Below are positions 54,919 to 63,876 of a stretch of 64,000 nt of DNA, one piece after another (the stretch's first letter is position 1; each line of letters starts with the position of its first letter). Below the pieces are notes generated by a model that had not been told where the DNA came from, ran no database searches, and saw only the letters and a list, made by a program, of their open reading frames with translations. This DNA is from Jejudonia soesokkakensis (GTDB lineage Bacteria > Bacteroidota > Bacteroidia > Flavobacteriales > Flavobacteriaceae), in the NCBI RefSeq assembly GCF_042664795.1, contig NZ_JBHTBN010000003.1, positions 319,246 through 383,245 on the forward strand, given 5' to 3'. Made by a program: the position numbers and the translations under genes.

Positions 54919-55734
54919 TTATAGCACAATATCATAGATACGTCCATTAATTTCGAGGGTAGCACGATTATCACAACTGCCATCTCCCCAATCTATCACA
55001 CCAGTAATATTTTGTTGCGAAATTTCTAACAATCCGCTAACCAGGTAGCGGCATTGTAATTTTCTCACCAGCTTATCGGTTACAGTTCCAGTTCTTGAAA
55101 ATCCGTTGGTAAATATTGTTTCCCAATTTCCAGTGATATGGTACACATTATCCTGCCAGTTTCCGCTACCAACTCCTTCTACCCATTCTGAAATTCGGGT
55201 AGCGTTACGCGTTGCAGTTATTTCGGTATTTGGAAATGAAACTGTGATATCTTCTGTGACAGTAGATTGTGGATTTCCATTACCATTATCTACTACTCTT
55301 ACTACAGTTCCTCCTCCAGAAATTCCGTTAGAATTATAGGTGAAATTGGTATACTCATACGTGAGAGTTCTAGTACCACCGTCCAAGGGCCCATATAGAA
55401 TTTGGATACTTCCGGTTACAAATGCACCGTTATTTAATTCGCAACCTGTTCCAAAATCTAACAAAATGCTTCCCCCATTGCCATTAGGTTGAATGGTAAT
55501 TGTAGTACAATCTGGAAATAAGGTGGTTACAGCAACACCACGAGGCTCTTCATTTTCTGTATAGGCATTTTCTATAATACTCAAAGCACCATCGGCAACA
55601 TTATCGGTTTGTGCTGCGCGGGCACTATCTTCGGCAGAAAAATTAAATTCTTCTTGAATGGATTCTGCATCACAATTTGCAAAAAGTACTGCCAATAAAC
55701 ATATGGCAAAAAGTTTTAAAAAAGGAATTTTCAT
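54919..55734 (-). CDS. hypothetical lipoprotein, Gly/Asn/Thr-rich β protein
   Basis: 271 aa. Lipoprotein signal with lipobox LFANC (Cys21). The mature protein is β-rich: repeated alternating strands, FDFGTGCELNNG-like segments, a GSGNWQDNVYHITGNWET region and a C-terminal VIDWGDGSCDNRATLEI. No catalytic motif. I do not recognise the family beyond a resemblance to exported Flavobacteriaceae lipoproteins. Function unknown. Confidence 0.72.
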   Translation of the reverse strand: MKIPFLKLFAICLLAVLFANCDAESIQEEFNFSAEDSARAAQTDNVADGALSIIENAYTENEEPRGVAVTTLFPDCTTITIQPNGNGGSILLDFGTGCELNNGAFVTGSIQILYGPLDGGTRTLTYEYTNFTYNSNGISGGGTVVRVVDNGNGNPQSTVTEDITVSFPNTEITATRNATRISEWVEGVGSGNWQDNVYHITGNWETIFTNGFSRTGTVTDKLVRKLQCRYLVSGLLEISQQNITGVIDWGDGSCDNRATLEINGRIYDIVL

Positions 55735-55842
55735 ATAAGATGGTTTTTTTGTGGATATAATTTAAAACTTAAATTTGTGTCAAAAATTGTATTACACATG
55801 TAAAAAAATCGGCATCATATAGTTTAGTATAACTAATTTACT

Positions 55843-55851
55843 TATTTTTGC
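55843..55851 (+). promoter_or_regulatory. TAnnTTTG -7 element before rpsO
   Basis: TATTTTTGC, 54 bp before the rpsO ATG; the -33 TTG appears as TTT at the matching position (55823). Confidence 0.42.
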
Positions 55852-55905
55852 AGCCTGATTACGAGAGACGTATTCATACATAAAAATTATTTTAATAATA
55901 TTGGC

Positions 55906-56175
55906 ATGTATTTAGCACCAGAAGAAAAACAAAAAATCTTCGCAAAGCACGGTAAATCTAAGACAGATACTGGTTCTGCAGAAGGACAAATCGCTCTTTT
56001 TACTTATAGAATTGAGCATTTAACAGGACATTTAAAAGCAAACCACAAAGACTATAACACAGAGCGTTCTCTTGTGAAGTTAGTAGGTAAGCGTCGTTCA
56101 TTATTAGATTATTTAATGAAGAAAGATATCTTACGTTACAGAGCTATTGTAAAAGAGCTTAATTTACGTAAATAA
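55906..56175 (+). CDS. rpsO: 30S ribosomal protein S15
   Basis: 89 aa, the standard length. Primary 16S rRNA-binding protein of the small-subunit platform. Typical sequence: FAKHGKSKTDTGSAEGQIAL, IEHLTGHLKANHKDYNTERS and LVKLVGKRRSLLDYLMKKD. Followed at once by a strong terminator; pnp lies downstream, the order also seen in many other bacteria. Confidence 0.97.
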   Translation: MYLAPEEKQKIFAKHGKSKTDTGSAEGQIALFTYRIEHLTGHLKANHKDYNTERSLVKLVGKRRSLLDYLMKKDILRYRAIVKELNLRK

Positions 56176-56184
56176 TATAATTGT

Positions 56185-56217
56185 AAAGGAGGCGCTAGGC
56201 GCCTCCTTTGTTTTTTC
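56185..56217 (+). terminator. intrinsic terminator of rpsO
   Basis: Perfect 11-bp stem AAAGGAGGCGC / GCGCCTCCTTT with a 3-nt loop and a T run, 9 bp after the stop. Confidence 0.92.
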
Positions 56218-56373
56218 AGAATTTGTTTTTGAAAAACACCTAAAAAGTCTGTAATTCCTCCCCTAAAGGATTGACTATTTAAAATTAGAATATTAAATTT
56301 CAATAATACTACTCTTAGGGCTAGTGTACTAAAATTGAAATAATACATAGAAAAGCTACCCTTAGGTTTTTCA

Positions 56374-56508
56374 TTGGTCAACCACAACAACACAACAACA
56401 CTACAGTCGATAATCGATTGTTGACCAAATTAATAATTTCCACAGGTATTGCCAGCGGCAATAGCTTGGATGAAACTTCCGTTTTTACGGAAGAAAAACA
56501 CAATTTTT
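56374..56508 (+). promoter_or_regulatory. structured 5' leader of pnp
   Basis: The 333-bp gap between rpsO and pnp holds, after the rpsO terminator, ~155 bp with no recognised feature and then three inverted repeats before the pnp ATG. These are TTGGTCAAC (56374-56382) with GTTGACCAA (56420-56428), TATTGCC-AGC-GGCAATA (56447-56463), and CTTCCGT-TTTT-ACGGAAG (56476-56493). The last ends 15 bp before the start codon. None is followed by a T run, so they are not terminators. Autoregulation by PNPase itself is known in E. coli; here it is only a suggestion. Confidence 0.5.
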
Positions 56509-58731
56509 ATGATACCCAAAGTATTTAAAGAGGTTATTGACCTTGGTGACGGTAGAGAGATTTCTATCGAAACTGGAAAATTAGCAAAACAGGCACACGG
56601 TTCTGTCGTGATACAGTCTGGAAAATGTATGTTATTATGTACCGTAGTTTCAAACTACGAACAAAAAGACCTGGACTTTTTACCTTTAACGGTAGATTAC
56701 CGCGAAAAATTCGCAGCATCTGGGCGTTATCCAGGAGGTTTCTTTAAAAGAGAAGCCAGACCTAGTGACGGAGAAGTATTAACGATGCGTTTAGTCGATC
56801 GTGTATTACGACCGTTATTCCCAAAAGATTACCATGCTGAAACACAGGTAATGATTCAGTTAATGTCTCATGATGATGATGTAATGCCAGACGCAATGGC
56901 TGGACTTGCCGCTTCTGCTGCAATTCAGTTATCAGACCTTCCATTTGAGTGTGCTATTTCCGAAGCAAGAGTAGGACGTGTTAATGGTGAGTTTGTCATT
57001 AATCCAACAAGAGCTCAACTAGAAGAATCTGACATCGATATGATGATTGGTGCTTCCGCAGACAGTGTTATGATGGTTGAAGGTGAGATGAAAGAGATTT
57101 CTGAAGAAGAAATGACAGAAGCTATCAAGTTTGCACATGAGCACATTAAAAAACAATGTGAAGCGCAATTGAGATTAGCTGAAGCATTCGGAAAGAAAGA
57201 AGTTCGTGAATATCCTGCCGAACGTGAGGATGCAGATCTTGAGAAGAAGGTATATGACATGGCATACGATAAAGTATATGCTATCGCAAAAGCTGGTTCT
57301 GCAAAACATGAAAGAAGCAACGCGTTTAACGAAATTAAAGAAGAGATCAAAGCCACTTTTTCTGAAGAAGAGTTAGCAGAGTATGATGGATTGGTTTCAA
57401 AATATTATCGCAAAGCAGAGAAAGCAGCTATCAGAGATTTAACCTTGAACGAAGGTGTACGATTAGATGGTCGTAAAACTGTGGACATTCGTCCTATTTG
57501 GTGTGAGGTAGATTACCTTCCATCGGTACATGGCTCTGCCGTATTTACACGTGGAGAAACTCAGGCGTTAGCCACAGTAACGTTAGGAACTTCTAGAGAA
57601 GCAAACCAAATTGATATGCCTAGTTATGAAGGAGAAGAAACATTTTACCTTCACTATAACTTCCCTCCTTTCTGTACAGGGGAAGCTAGACCAATTCGTG
57701 GCACATCACGTCGTGAAGTTGGACACGGAAATCTTGCACAACGTGCATTAAAAGGAATGGTGCCAGCAGATTGCCCTTATACAGTTCGAGTGGTTTCTGA
57801 AGTATTAGAATCGAATGGTTCTTCTTCTATGGCGACCGTATGTGCAGGAACAATGGCGATGATGGATGCAGGAGTACAAATGATAAAACCAGTATCTGGT
57901 ATTGCTATGGGATTAATCTCTGATGGAGATACTGGAAAATATGCTGTTTTATCAGATATTCTTGGAGATGAAGACCACTTAGGTGATATGGATTTTAAAG
58001 TAACAGGTACCGCAGATGGTATTACGGCTTGCCAAATGGATATTAAAGTAAAAGGATTGTCTTACGAGATTTTAGTAAAAGCATTAAAACAAGCTCGTGA
58101 TGGTCGTTTGCATATTCTAAAGCACTTAACTGATACGATCGCTGCGCCAAGAGAAGATGTGAAACCTTACGCTCCTAAAATGGTTACCGTACGTATACCT
58201 AACGATTATATTGGTGCTTTAATTGGACCAGGAGGGAAAGTAATACAAGAACTTCAGAAAGAAACAGGAACAACGATTGTAATCAACGAAGATCCTGTTA
58301 CCGAAGAGGGAATTGTTGAAATTCTTGGAACGGGTCAAGAAGGAATTGACGCAGTGTTAGCAAAAATTGATTCGATTACTTTTAAACCAGAAGTAGGATC
58401 TGTATATGAGGTAAAAGTAATTAAGATGTTAGACTTTGGTGCTGTTGTAGAATATACAGAGGCTCCAGGAAATGAGGTGTTATTACATGTTTCTGAATTG
58501 GCTTGGGAACGTACCGAAAATGTAAGTGATGTGGTAAATATGGGTGATGTTTTTGATGTGAAATATTTTGGTGTGGATAAGCGTACTAGAAAAGAAAAAG
58601 TATCGAGAAAAGCGATTTTACCAAAACCTGAAGGTTTTAAAGAGCGTCCGCCTCGCGAAGACCGAGGAGATCGTACTAATCGCGGCAGTAGAGATAATCG
58701 TGGTCGCGACAATCGTAATAAACGTGACTAA
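56509..58731 (+). CDS. pnp: polyribonucleotide nucleotidyltransferase (PNPase)
   Basis: 740 aa from ATG 56509 (MIPKVFKEVIDLGDGR, the family N-terminus); the open frame before it runs through leader hairpins. 3'-5' phosphorolytic RNA degradation. Domains: RNase PH 1 (FFKREARPSDGE), RNase PH 2 (FTRGETQALATVTLGT, GTADGITACQMDIK), KH domain with GALIGPGGKVIQELQKETG, S1 domain (VGSVYEVKVIKMLDFGAVVE), and an Arg/Asp/Gly/Asn-rich basic tail that may bind RNA. Confidence 0.96.
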   Translation: MIPKVFKEVIDLGDGREISIETGKLAKQAHGSVVIQSGKCMLLCTVVSNYEQKDLDFLPLTVDYREKFAASGRYPGGFFKREARPSDGEVLTMRLVDRVLRPLFPKDYHAETQVMIQLMSHDDDVMPDAMAGLAASAAIQLSDLPFECAISEARVGRVNGEFVINPTRAQLEESDIDMMIGASADSVMMVEGEMKEISEEEMTEAIKFAHEHIKKQCEAQLRLAEAFGKKEVREYPAEREDADLEKKVYDMAYDKVYAIAKAGSAKHERSNAFNEIKEEIKATFSEEELAEYDGLVSKYYRKAEKAAIRDLTLNEGVRLDGRKTVDIRPIWCEVDYLPSVHGSAVFTRGETQALATVTLGTSREANQIDMPSYEGEETFYLHYNFPPFCTGEARPIRGTSRREVGHGNLAQRALKGMVPADCPYTVRVVSEVLESNGSSSMATVCAGTMAMMDAGVQMIKPVSGIAMGLISDGDTGKYAVLSDILGDEDHLGDMDFKVTGTADGITACQMDIKVKGLSYEILVKALKQARDGRLHILKHLTDTIAAPREDVKPYAPKMVTVRIPNDYIGALIGPGGKVIQELQKETGTTIVINEDPVTEEGIVEILGTGQEGIDAVLAKIDSITFKPEVGSVYEVKVIKMLDFGAVVEYTEAPGNEVLLHVSELAWERTENVSDVVNMGDVFDVKYFGVDKRTRKEKVSRKAILPKPEGFKERPPREDRGDRTNRGSRDNRGRDNRNKRD

Positions 58732-58754
58732 ATAGTAGTAATACCTACAATATA

Positions 58755-58787
58755 AAACGCCTTTCATTTCTGAAAGGCGTTTTTTTT
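58755..58787 (+). terminator. intrinsic terminator of pnp
   Basis: AACGCCTTTCA / TGAAAGGCGTT stem, TTTC loop and eight T; about 25 bp after the stop. Confidence 0.92.
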
Positions 58788-58805
58788 AAAAGTATTTATA
58801 AGCAC

Positions 58806-59804
58806 TTATACTTTTACCACCATCTTTCCTTTATTCTCTCCTTCAAATAAACCAATAAAGGCTGAAGGCAAAGTATCAAAGCCATTTTTTATGGTTTCAC
58901 TATAAGTTAGTTCGCCAGATTGTAACCAGGAACCCAACTGCTTTGTAGCACTTTCAAAATCATCCTTAAAATCCCGAACTATAAACCCTTGCATTTTTAC
59001 ACTTTTCTTAACCAGTGTTGTTTCATGTCTGGGGCCTTTTGGAGTTTCAGTAGCATTATACAAAGAAATAGCTCCGCAATTTATGACACGCCCGTATCTA
59101 TTAATATTTGCCAATGCTGCATCTAATATTTCGCCTCCAACATTATCAAAATACACATCAACACCTTCGGGACAAGCATTTTTAACAGCTGAATTCATAT
59201 CCTTGGTAGTTTTGTAGTTTATTCCACTATGAAAGCCAAATTTTTCTTTCATTATAGTTAGTTTTTCATCACTTCCAGCAATACCTACTACGTGACAGCC
59301 TTTAATTTTTCCTATTTGCCCTACCGTACTTCCCACAGCACCCGAAGCTCCTGAAACTAACAAGGTTTCCCCTTTTTTTAGGTCACCTATTTTATTGAGA
59401 CCTACATAGGCTGTAATTCCTGTAAGACCTAAAATACCAAGATAAGCGCTTAATGGTGCCTGCTCTTTGTCAACTTTTTGAAGCTCATTACCGCTGTGAA
59501 CTTGTATAAGTTTCCATGGCAGCATTCCGTGTACATAGTCTCCTTTGTTGTACTCCGAATTATTTGATGCTAACACCTCTGCAATCACACTACTCTCAAT
59601 AGGTTTTCCAATCTCAAAGGGAGGTATATAGGATTTTTCATCACGCATGCGACCCCTCAAGTAAGGGTCAACTGATATATAAACCGATTTTAATAACAAA
59701 GCACCTTCTTCTACCTCTGGAGTTTTAATAGCTTGTATTTCAAAATTGGCTTCTTCAGGGTTACCTTCTGGTCTCTTTTTCAATATTATCTGTTTGTTAT
59801 CCAT
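58806..59804 (-). CDS. NADP-dependent medium-chain oxidoreductase (CurA / LTB4DH-like)
   Basis: 332 aa zinc-independent MDR enzyme. N-terminal LKKRPEGNPEEANFEI and SVYISVDPYLRGRM are diagnostic; the nucleotide motif is VSGASGAVGSTVGQIGK near residue 150, with YFDNVGGEILDAAL behind it. Family members reduce activated C=C bonds of enones using NADPH. Cytoplasmic, monocistronic, convergent with pnp and divergent from rpoD. Confidence 0.9.
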   Translation of the reverse strand: MDNKQIILKKRPEGNPEEANFEIQAIKTPEVEEGALLLKSVYISVDPYLRGRMRDEKSYIPPFEIGKPIESSVIAEVLASNNSEYNKGDYVHGMLPWKLIQVHSGNELQKVDKEQAPLSAYLGILGLTGITAYVGLNKIGDLKKGETLLVSGASGAVGSTVGQIGKIKGCHVVGIAGSDEKLTIMKEKFGFHSGINYKTTKDMNSAVKNACPEGVDVYFDNVGGEILDAALANINRYGRVINCGAISLYNATETPKGPRHETTLVKKSVKMQGFIVRDFKDDFESATKQLGSWLQSGELTYSETIKNGFDTLPSAFIGLFEGENKGKMVVKV

Positions 59805-60070
59805 TATTTTCTATTTTAATTTAATAGTAAAAAAAATAAAAGTTTTGAAAGACTATTTCTCATAAGATTAACAAAAATTTCAAGCCTTTATCATAAATTA
59901 CAGCGAAGTTCTTTTGAAGCAGACATGCCATTACCTAAATGACTTTAAAAAATTAAAAGCTATAAAAAGGGAATGAATTTTTTTCTATTTATTTTGTAAC
60001 CTTTTTTGAACTCTTTACGTATAACTAAGTAGAACGCATGTATGCACACCTAAATCTTAGTATTTTTTAA

Positions 60071-60934
60071 ATGAGACAACTCAAAATTACAAAGCAGGTT
60101 ACGAACAGAGAAACTGCTTCATTAGACAAGTATCTTCAGGAAATTGGAAAAGTTGACTTAATTACCGCAGACGAAGAAGTAGAATTGGCACAAAAAATCA
60201 AAGCTGGCGATCAACGCGCACTTGAAAAACTTACAAAAGCTAATTTACGTTTTGTTGTATCGGTAGCAAAGCAATATCAAAATCAAGGGTTAACACTCCC
60301 AGATTTGATCAATGAAGGGAATCTAGGTCTTATTAAAGCCGCACAACGTTTTGACGAAACACGTGGTTTTAAATTTATTAGTTATGCCGTATGGTGGATT
60401 AGACAATCTATCCTTCAAGCATTAGCTGAACAGTCACGTATTGTACGCTTACCACTCAATAAAATTGGAAGCATCAATAAAATTAATAAAACATTTGCTT
60501 TTCTAGAGCAAGCACACGAGCGCCCACCTTCTGCCGAAGAAATTGCAAAAGAATTGGACATGACGATCAATGATGTTAAAGAGTCAATGAAAAATTCTGG
60601 ACGTCATGTATCCATGGATGCGCCGCTCGTTGAAGGAGAAGATTCCAATCTTTACGATGTATTGCGAAGTGGGGAATCTCCAAATCCAGACCGTGTATTA
60701 TTACATGAATCATTACGTACCGAAATCGAAAGAGCACTGGAAACACTTACACCTCGTGAGGCAGATGTCATTAGGCTGTATTTCGGACTTGGAAGTCAAA
60801 ACCCTATGACGTTAGAAGAAATAGGAGAAACATTCGATTTGACTCGTGAACGTGTACGCCAGATCAAAGAAAAAGCAATTAGAAGGTTGAAGCATACCTC
60901 TCGTAGCAAGATCTTAAAAACATATTTAGGCTAG
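60071..60934 (+). CDS. rpoD: primary sigma factor RpoD (sigma-70 family)
   Basis: 287 aa, the short Bacteroidota housekeeping sigma without region 1.1. Region 1.2 ETASLDKYLQEIGK, region 2 NLRFVVSVAKQYQNQGLTLP and FKFISYAVWWIRQSILQAL (2.4), region 3 and region 4 with the helix-turn-helix MTLEEIGETFDLTRERVRQ. It recognises the TTG / TAnnTTTG promoters seen across the window. Starts after a 266-bp AT-rich gap in which I could not fix a promoter. Confidence 0.96.
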   Translation: MRQLKITKQVTNRETASLDKYLQEIGKVDLITADEEVELAQKIKAGDQRALEKLTKANLRFVVSVAKQYQNQGLTLPDLINEGNLGLIKAAQRFDETRGFKFISYAVWWIRQSILQALAEQSRIVRLPLNKIGSINKINKTFAFLEQAHERPPSAEEIAKELDMTINDVKESMKNSGRHVSMDAPLVEGEDSNLYDVLRSGESPNPDRVLLHESLRTEIERALETLTPREADVIRLYFGLGSQNPMTLEEIGETFDLTRERVRQIKEKAIRRLKHTSRSKILKTYLG

Positions 60935-61014
60935 TCCTAATAACGGTAACTTACAGTATTGATACCTGGTGATGCGGGTATTGTAACATACTGTTCGTTT
61001 TTTGATTGATGAAT

Positions 61015-61046
61015 GACCTCCGGAGTGATTACCGGAGGTTTTTTTT
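61015..61046 (+). terminator. intrinsic terminator downstream of rpoD
   Basis: ACCTCCGG / CCGGAGGT stem with a 9-nt loop and a T run, 80 bp after the rpoD stop. Confidence 0.88.
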
Positions 61047-61072
61047 GGATTCTATTTATAATTAAATTGATA

Positions 61073-61106
61073 TTGTTACTACTGAAAAATTATTTTAGTA
61101 ATTTTA
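61073..61106 (+). promoter_or_regulatory. promoter of the BLUF gene
   Basis: TTG (61073-61075), 23-bp spacer, TAATTTTA (61099-61106). Transcription would begin after the GTG at 61107 and so favours the ATG at 61125 as start. Confidence 0.48.
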
Positions 61107-61124
61107 GTGTACAAAAAAACAACA

Positions 61125-61538
61125 ATGTCATATACTATTTGTTATGTTAGTAAAGCTTCAGAAAACCTAACTGAAGAGTTCATCAATGAAATATTTGAGA
61201 AAACTGTTAAAAAGAATAATCTAAAAAACATCAATGGGATTTTACTTGAAGGATTAGGTAATTTTTTTCAGGTACTGGAAGGAGACAAAACCATTATTGA
61301 AGACCTATATCAAAATTCAATTCTTAAAGATAATAGGCACTCAGGTGTGTTCGAAATTATAAGAAGAGAAACCGAATTTAATGTATTTTCAGATTATAGC
61401 TCGAATTTTAATGTAGTTAAAACGCCTTCAGATTTAAGAAGAATTCAAGAATATTTGAGTCGCACCCGCTATAATTCTACTTCAGAAAAAATAAAAAGAT
61501 TACTAACACCCTTCATTTCGGCCCCAGCAGAACTATAA
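61125..61538 (+). CDS. stand-alone BLUF-domain blue-light sensor
   Basis: 137 aa from ATG 61125. FAD-binding BLUF photoreceptor: the key Tyr is Y7 in ICYVSKAS, the flavin-contacting Asn is N31 and Gln is Q49 in NFFQVLEG, with the conserved DNRHSGV segment after it. These are the residues of the blue-light hydrogen-bond switch, so it should be photoactive. No fused output domain; the ~40 residues after the core are helical and charged. The partner is unknown. Own promoter, 57 bp before rpe. Confidence 0.87.
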   Translation: MSYTICYVSKASENLTEEFINEIFEKTVKKNNLKNINGILLEGLGNFFQVLEGDKTIIEDLYQNSILKDNRHSGVFEIIRRETEFNVFSDYSSNFNVVKTPSDLRRIQEYLSRTRYNSTSEKIKRLLTPFISAPAEL

Positions 61539-61571
61539 TAGCTATTACTCTAAACCTTCAGCATAAATTAG

Positions 61572-61580
61572 TACCTTTGC
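61572..61580 (+). promoter_or_regulatory. TAnnTTTG -7 element before rpe
   Basis: TACCTTTGC, 15 bp before the rpe ATG; no TTG upstream at the usual distance. Confidence 0.42.
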
Positions 61581-61595
61581 TGAAAGTCAATTTAT

Positions 61596-62255
61596 ATGAG
61601 TACTAAATTAATTGCTCCCTCTATTTTAGCAGCAGATTTCGCTAACTTACAAAGAGACGTAGAAATGATTAATGCGAGTGAAGCAGATTGGTTTCACATT
61701 GATATCATGGACGGTGTTTTTGTTCCAAATATTTCTTTTGGAATGCCTGTTTTAAGAGATATTGTTAAGCATGCAATCAAAACTATCGATGTGCATCTTA
61801 TGATTGTTGATCCCGATCGCTACATTAAAACTTTTTCTGAATTGGGAGCAAATATTTTAACGGTACATTATGAAGCCTGTACCCACTTACATCGTACCCT
61901 ACAAGCAATAAAAGCTGAAGGAATGCAAGCTGGAGTAGCACTAAATCCGCATACAAGTGTTTCATTATTGGAGGACACTATCCGTGATATCGATTTAGTT
62001 TGTGTAATGAGTGTAAACCCAGGGTTTGGCGGACAGAGTTTTATTGAAAACACTTATGATAAGGTTAAAAAATTAAAACAACTTATTTCTGAAAAAGGCG
62101 CTTCTACAAAAATTGAAATTGACGGCGGCGTCACCAATATAAATGCAAAGCAGTTAATGGGTGCTGGTGCAGATGTTTTGGTCGCAGGTAGCTATGTATT
62201 TAAGGCAAGTAATCCTACTGAAACTATCGCAGATTTAAAGAAAATTGTATCGTAA
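61596..62255 (+). CDS. rpe: ribulose-phosphate 3-epimerase
   Basis: 219 aa TIM-barrel epimerase of the pentose phosphate pathway. Metal and catalytic residues in WFHIDIMDGVFVPNISFG (His, Asp) and DVHLMIVDP, the phosphate loop in EIDGGVTNINAKQL with the second catalytic Asp, and MSVNPGFGGQSF. The downstream reductase ATG follows its TAA with no gap. Confidence 0.95.
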   Translation: MSTKLIAPSILAADFANLQRDVEMINASEADWFHIDIMDGVFVPNISFGMPVLRDIVKHAIKTIDVHLMIVDPDRYIKTFSELGANILTVHYEACTHLHRTLQAIKAEGMQAGVALNPHTSVSLLEDTIRDIDLVCVMSVNPGFGGQSFIENTYDKVKKLKQLISEKGASTKIEIDGGVTNINAKQLMGAGADVLVAGSYVFKASNPTETIADLKKIVS

Positions 62256-63224
62256 ATGTCTGCAACTATTCTGGATGTTGTTATTGTTGGAGCAGGACCT
62301 ATTGGAATTGCATGCGCACTTGAATGTGAAAAAAATAATGTGTCTTATCTGGTACTCGAAAAAGGAGCTCTGACAAATTCGTTGTTCAACTATCCGTTAA
62401 ACATGTCTTTTTTTTCGACTTCTGAAAAGTTAGAGATAGACGAAATACCCTTTATAAGTTCAAATGCAAAACCAAACCGAAATGATGCCTTAGAGTATTA
62501 TAGAAGGTTGGTCACTTCAAATAAATTAAAAATTAATCTATACGAGAAGGTACTTTCAGTAAAAAAAATAGAATCTGTTTTTTTAATAGCTTCTGAAAGT
62601 GAAAGTTACCATGCAACTAATGTAATTATTGCAACAGGATTTTATGACATTCCAAAATTGCTTAATATCCCTGGCGAAAATCTGCCAAAAGTTTCACACT
62701 ATTATAAAGAAGCTCATCCCTATTCACTACAGAATATTATTGTTGTAGGAGCAAGCAATAGTGCTGTGGATGCTGCTCTTGAGATTTGGCGTAAAGGAGG
62801 CAAAGTGACCATGATCGTAAGAGGGGCAAGTATTGGCGAAAGAGTTAAATACTGGGTGAAACCAGATATTGAAAACCGAATAAAAGAAGGAAGTATCAAA
62901 GCCTATTTCAATGCTGAAGTTTCTAAAATTGAAGAAAGTGAAGTTGTTATTCAAACTCCTGAAGGTGAAGTCATCATTAATAATGACTATGTTCTAGCAT
63001 TAACGGGCTATCGACCAAATTTTGAATTTTTAATAGCAATGGGGATTAAGCTTTCTAAAGAGAATATGATTCCCGAGTATAATAATGTAACTATGGAAAG
63101 TAACGTCAAAGGCTTATACCTTGCTGGTGTAATATGTGGTGGTACTGAAACTCATAAATGGTTTATTGAGAATTCCAGAATTCATGCTAGAAAAATTCTA
63201 AATGATATTGTCTTAAAACTTTAA
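62256..63224 (+). CDS. ypdA: YpdA-family FAD-dependent disulfide reductase
   Basis: 322 aa. Dinucleotide motifs DVVIVGAGPIGIACALECEK (FAD, N-terminus) and IIVVGASNSAVDAALEIWRK (NADPH, ~residue 165), with NMSFFSTSEKLEI and LTGYRPNFEFL typical of YpdA. The redox CxxC of thioredoxin reductases is absent, as expected. Members reduce bacillithiol disulfide; whether this organism makes bacillithiol cannot be told from the window. Directly behind rpe, so co-transcribed. Confidence 0.84.
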   Translation: MSATILDVVIVGAGPIGIACALECEKNNVSYLVLEKGALTNSLFNYPLNMSFFSTSEKLEIDEIPFISSNAKPNRNDALEYYRRLVTSNKLKINLYEKVLSVKKIESVFLIASESESYHATNVIIATGFYDIPKLLNIPGENLPKVSHYYKEAHPYSLQNIIVVGASNSAVDAALEIWRKGGKVTMIVRGASIGERVKYWVKPDIENRIKEGSIKAYFNAEVSKIEESEVVIQTPEGEVIINNDYVLALTGYRPNFEFLIAMGIKLSKENMIPEYNNVTMESNVKGLYLAGVICGGTETHKWFIENSRIHARKILNDIVLKL

Positions 63225-63228
63225 TTTA

Positions 63229-63759
63229 TTACTTAGAAGATTCTCCTTTAAAATGTTGTGAACTATTTTTAAAAAGCACATTAAAGGTAGTCAAACTACC
63301 ATAGCAACGGGTAATATATTGCTGTAAATCAACCTTATCCTGATCATCTAAAGATTTACTACTGTTTATTTTTTGCTCCATAACACGTAAACGATCGCGT
63401 AGCATTACAATTTTATGAAAAAAAGTATTTATAGGAATTTCCTTATTGGCCATAGTTACATCTTTAGGCTGCAACACTAAAAGTCCTCCTTTATATTTAT
63501 CTGCCAATGGAACTATTTCACTAACATCACTCCATTTTTTTAAAATCTCTCTCAGGCTATTTTCAACCTCATAAAAACTTACGGTATCAACTTCATCTTC
63601 TACAGCTTGAATTACATCAAACTCAGAATCTACATCAATTGTTTCAAGTCCTTTATCTATAAATGTGACCCAATACATATTAGAAGTAACATTAGTTACT
63701 ACCCCTTTTCCATATTCTGAATGTTCAATTCTTGATCCTATTCCCAAAATGTTTTTCAT
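63229..63759 (-). CDS. hypothetical protein with SH3/KOW-like N-terminus
   Basis: 176 aa, soluble. Residues 1-45 (GIGSRIEHSEYGKGVVTNVT, then YWVTFIDKG) look like a small SH3-like/tudor-type β-barrel. The remainder is helical, with KKWSDVSEIVPLADKYKGG and a LRDRLRVMEQKINSSKSL coiled-coil-like stretch, then DLQQYITRCYGSLTTFNVLF. I recall similar uncharacterised proteins in Bacteroidota but no function. Monocistronic, convergent with the YpdA gene. Confidence 0.75.
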   Translation of the reverse strand: MKNILGIGSRIEHSEYGKGVVTNVTSNMYWVTFIDKGLETIDVDSEFDVIQAVEDEVDTVSFYEVENSLREILKKWSDVSEIVPLADKYKGGLLVLQPKDVTMANKEIPINTFFHKIVMLRDRLRVMEQKINSSKSLDDQDKVDLQQYITRCYGSLTTFNVLFKNSSQHFKGESSK

Positions 63760-63817
63760 GTTCTATTTTATTTCAATCTAAAATAAACAATTTATAAAAT
63801 AAAAAACAACTAAAAAT

Positions 63818-63852
63818 AAGAAACCCTGTCACTTTCGTAACAGGGTTTCTTT
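63818..63852 (-). terminator. terminator of the window-end minus-strand gene
   Basis: AAGAAACCCTGT / ACAGGGTTTCTT stem; on the minus strand it is followed by TATTTTT. It lies 25 bp after the stop of the partial gene. Confidence 0.78.
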
Positions 63853-63876
63853 GGTTGGTTAAATATGATTAATCGA

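Noticed and set aside
56136..56393. 85-codon minus-strand frame after rpsO
   Set aside because: It covers the rpsO terminator and the untranslated gap; low-complexity translation with no family features.
56449..56508. longer N-terminus for pnp
   Set aside because: The extra codons run through leader hairpins and are not like PNPase; MIPKVFKEVIDLG is the usual start.
57015..58712. two long antisense frames inside pnp (57015-57356 and 58335-58712)
   Set aside because: Ser/Ala-rich shadows of the PNPase coding strand.
60935..61014. possible small RNA or tRNA between rpoD and its terminator
   Set aside because: No cloverleaf or conserved RNA motif could be found; it looks like a simple 3' untranslated region.
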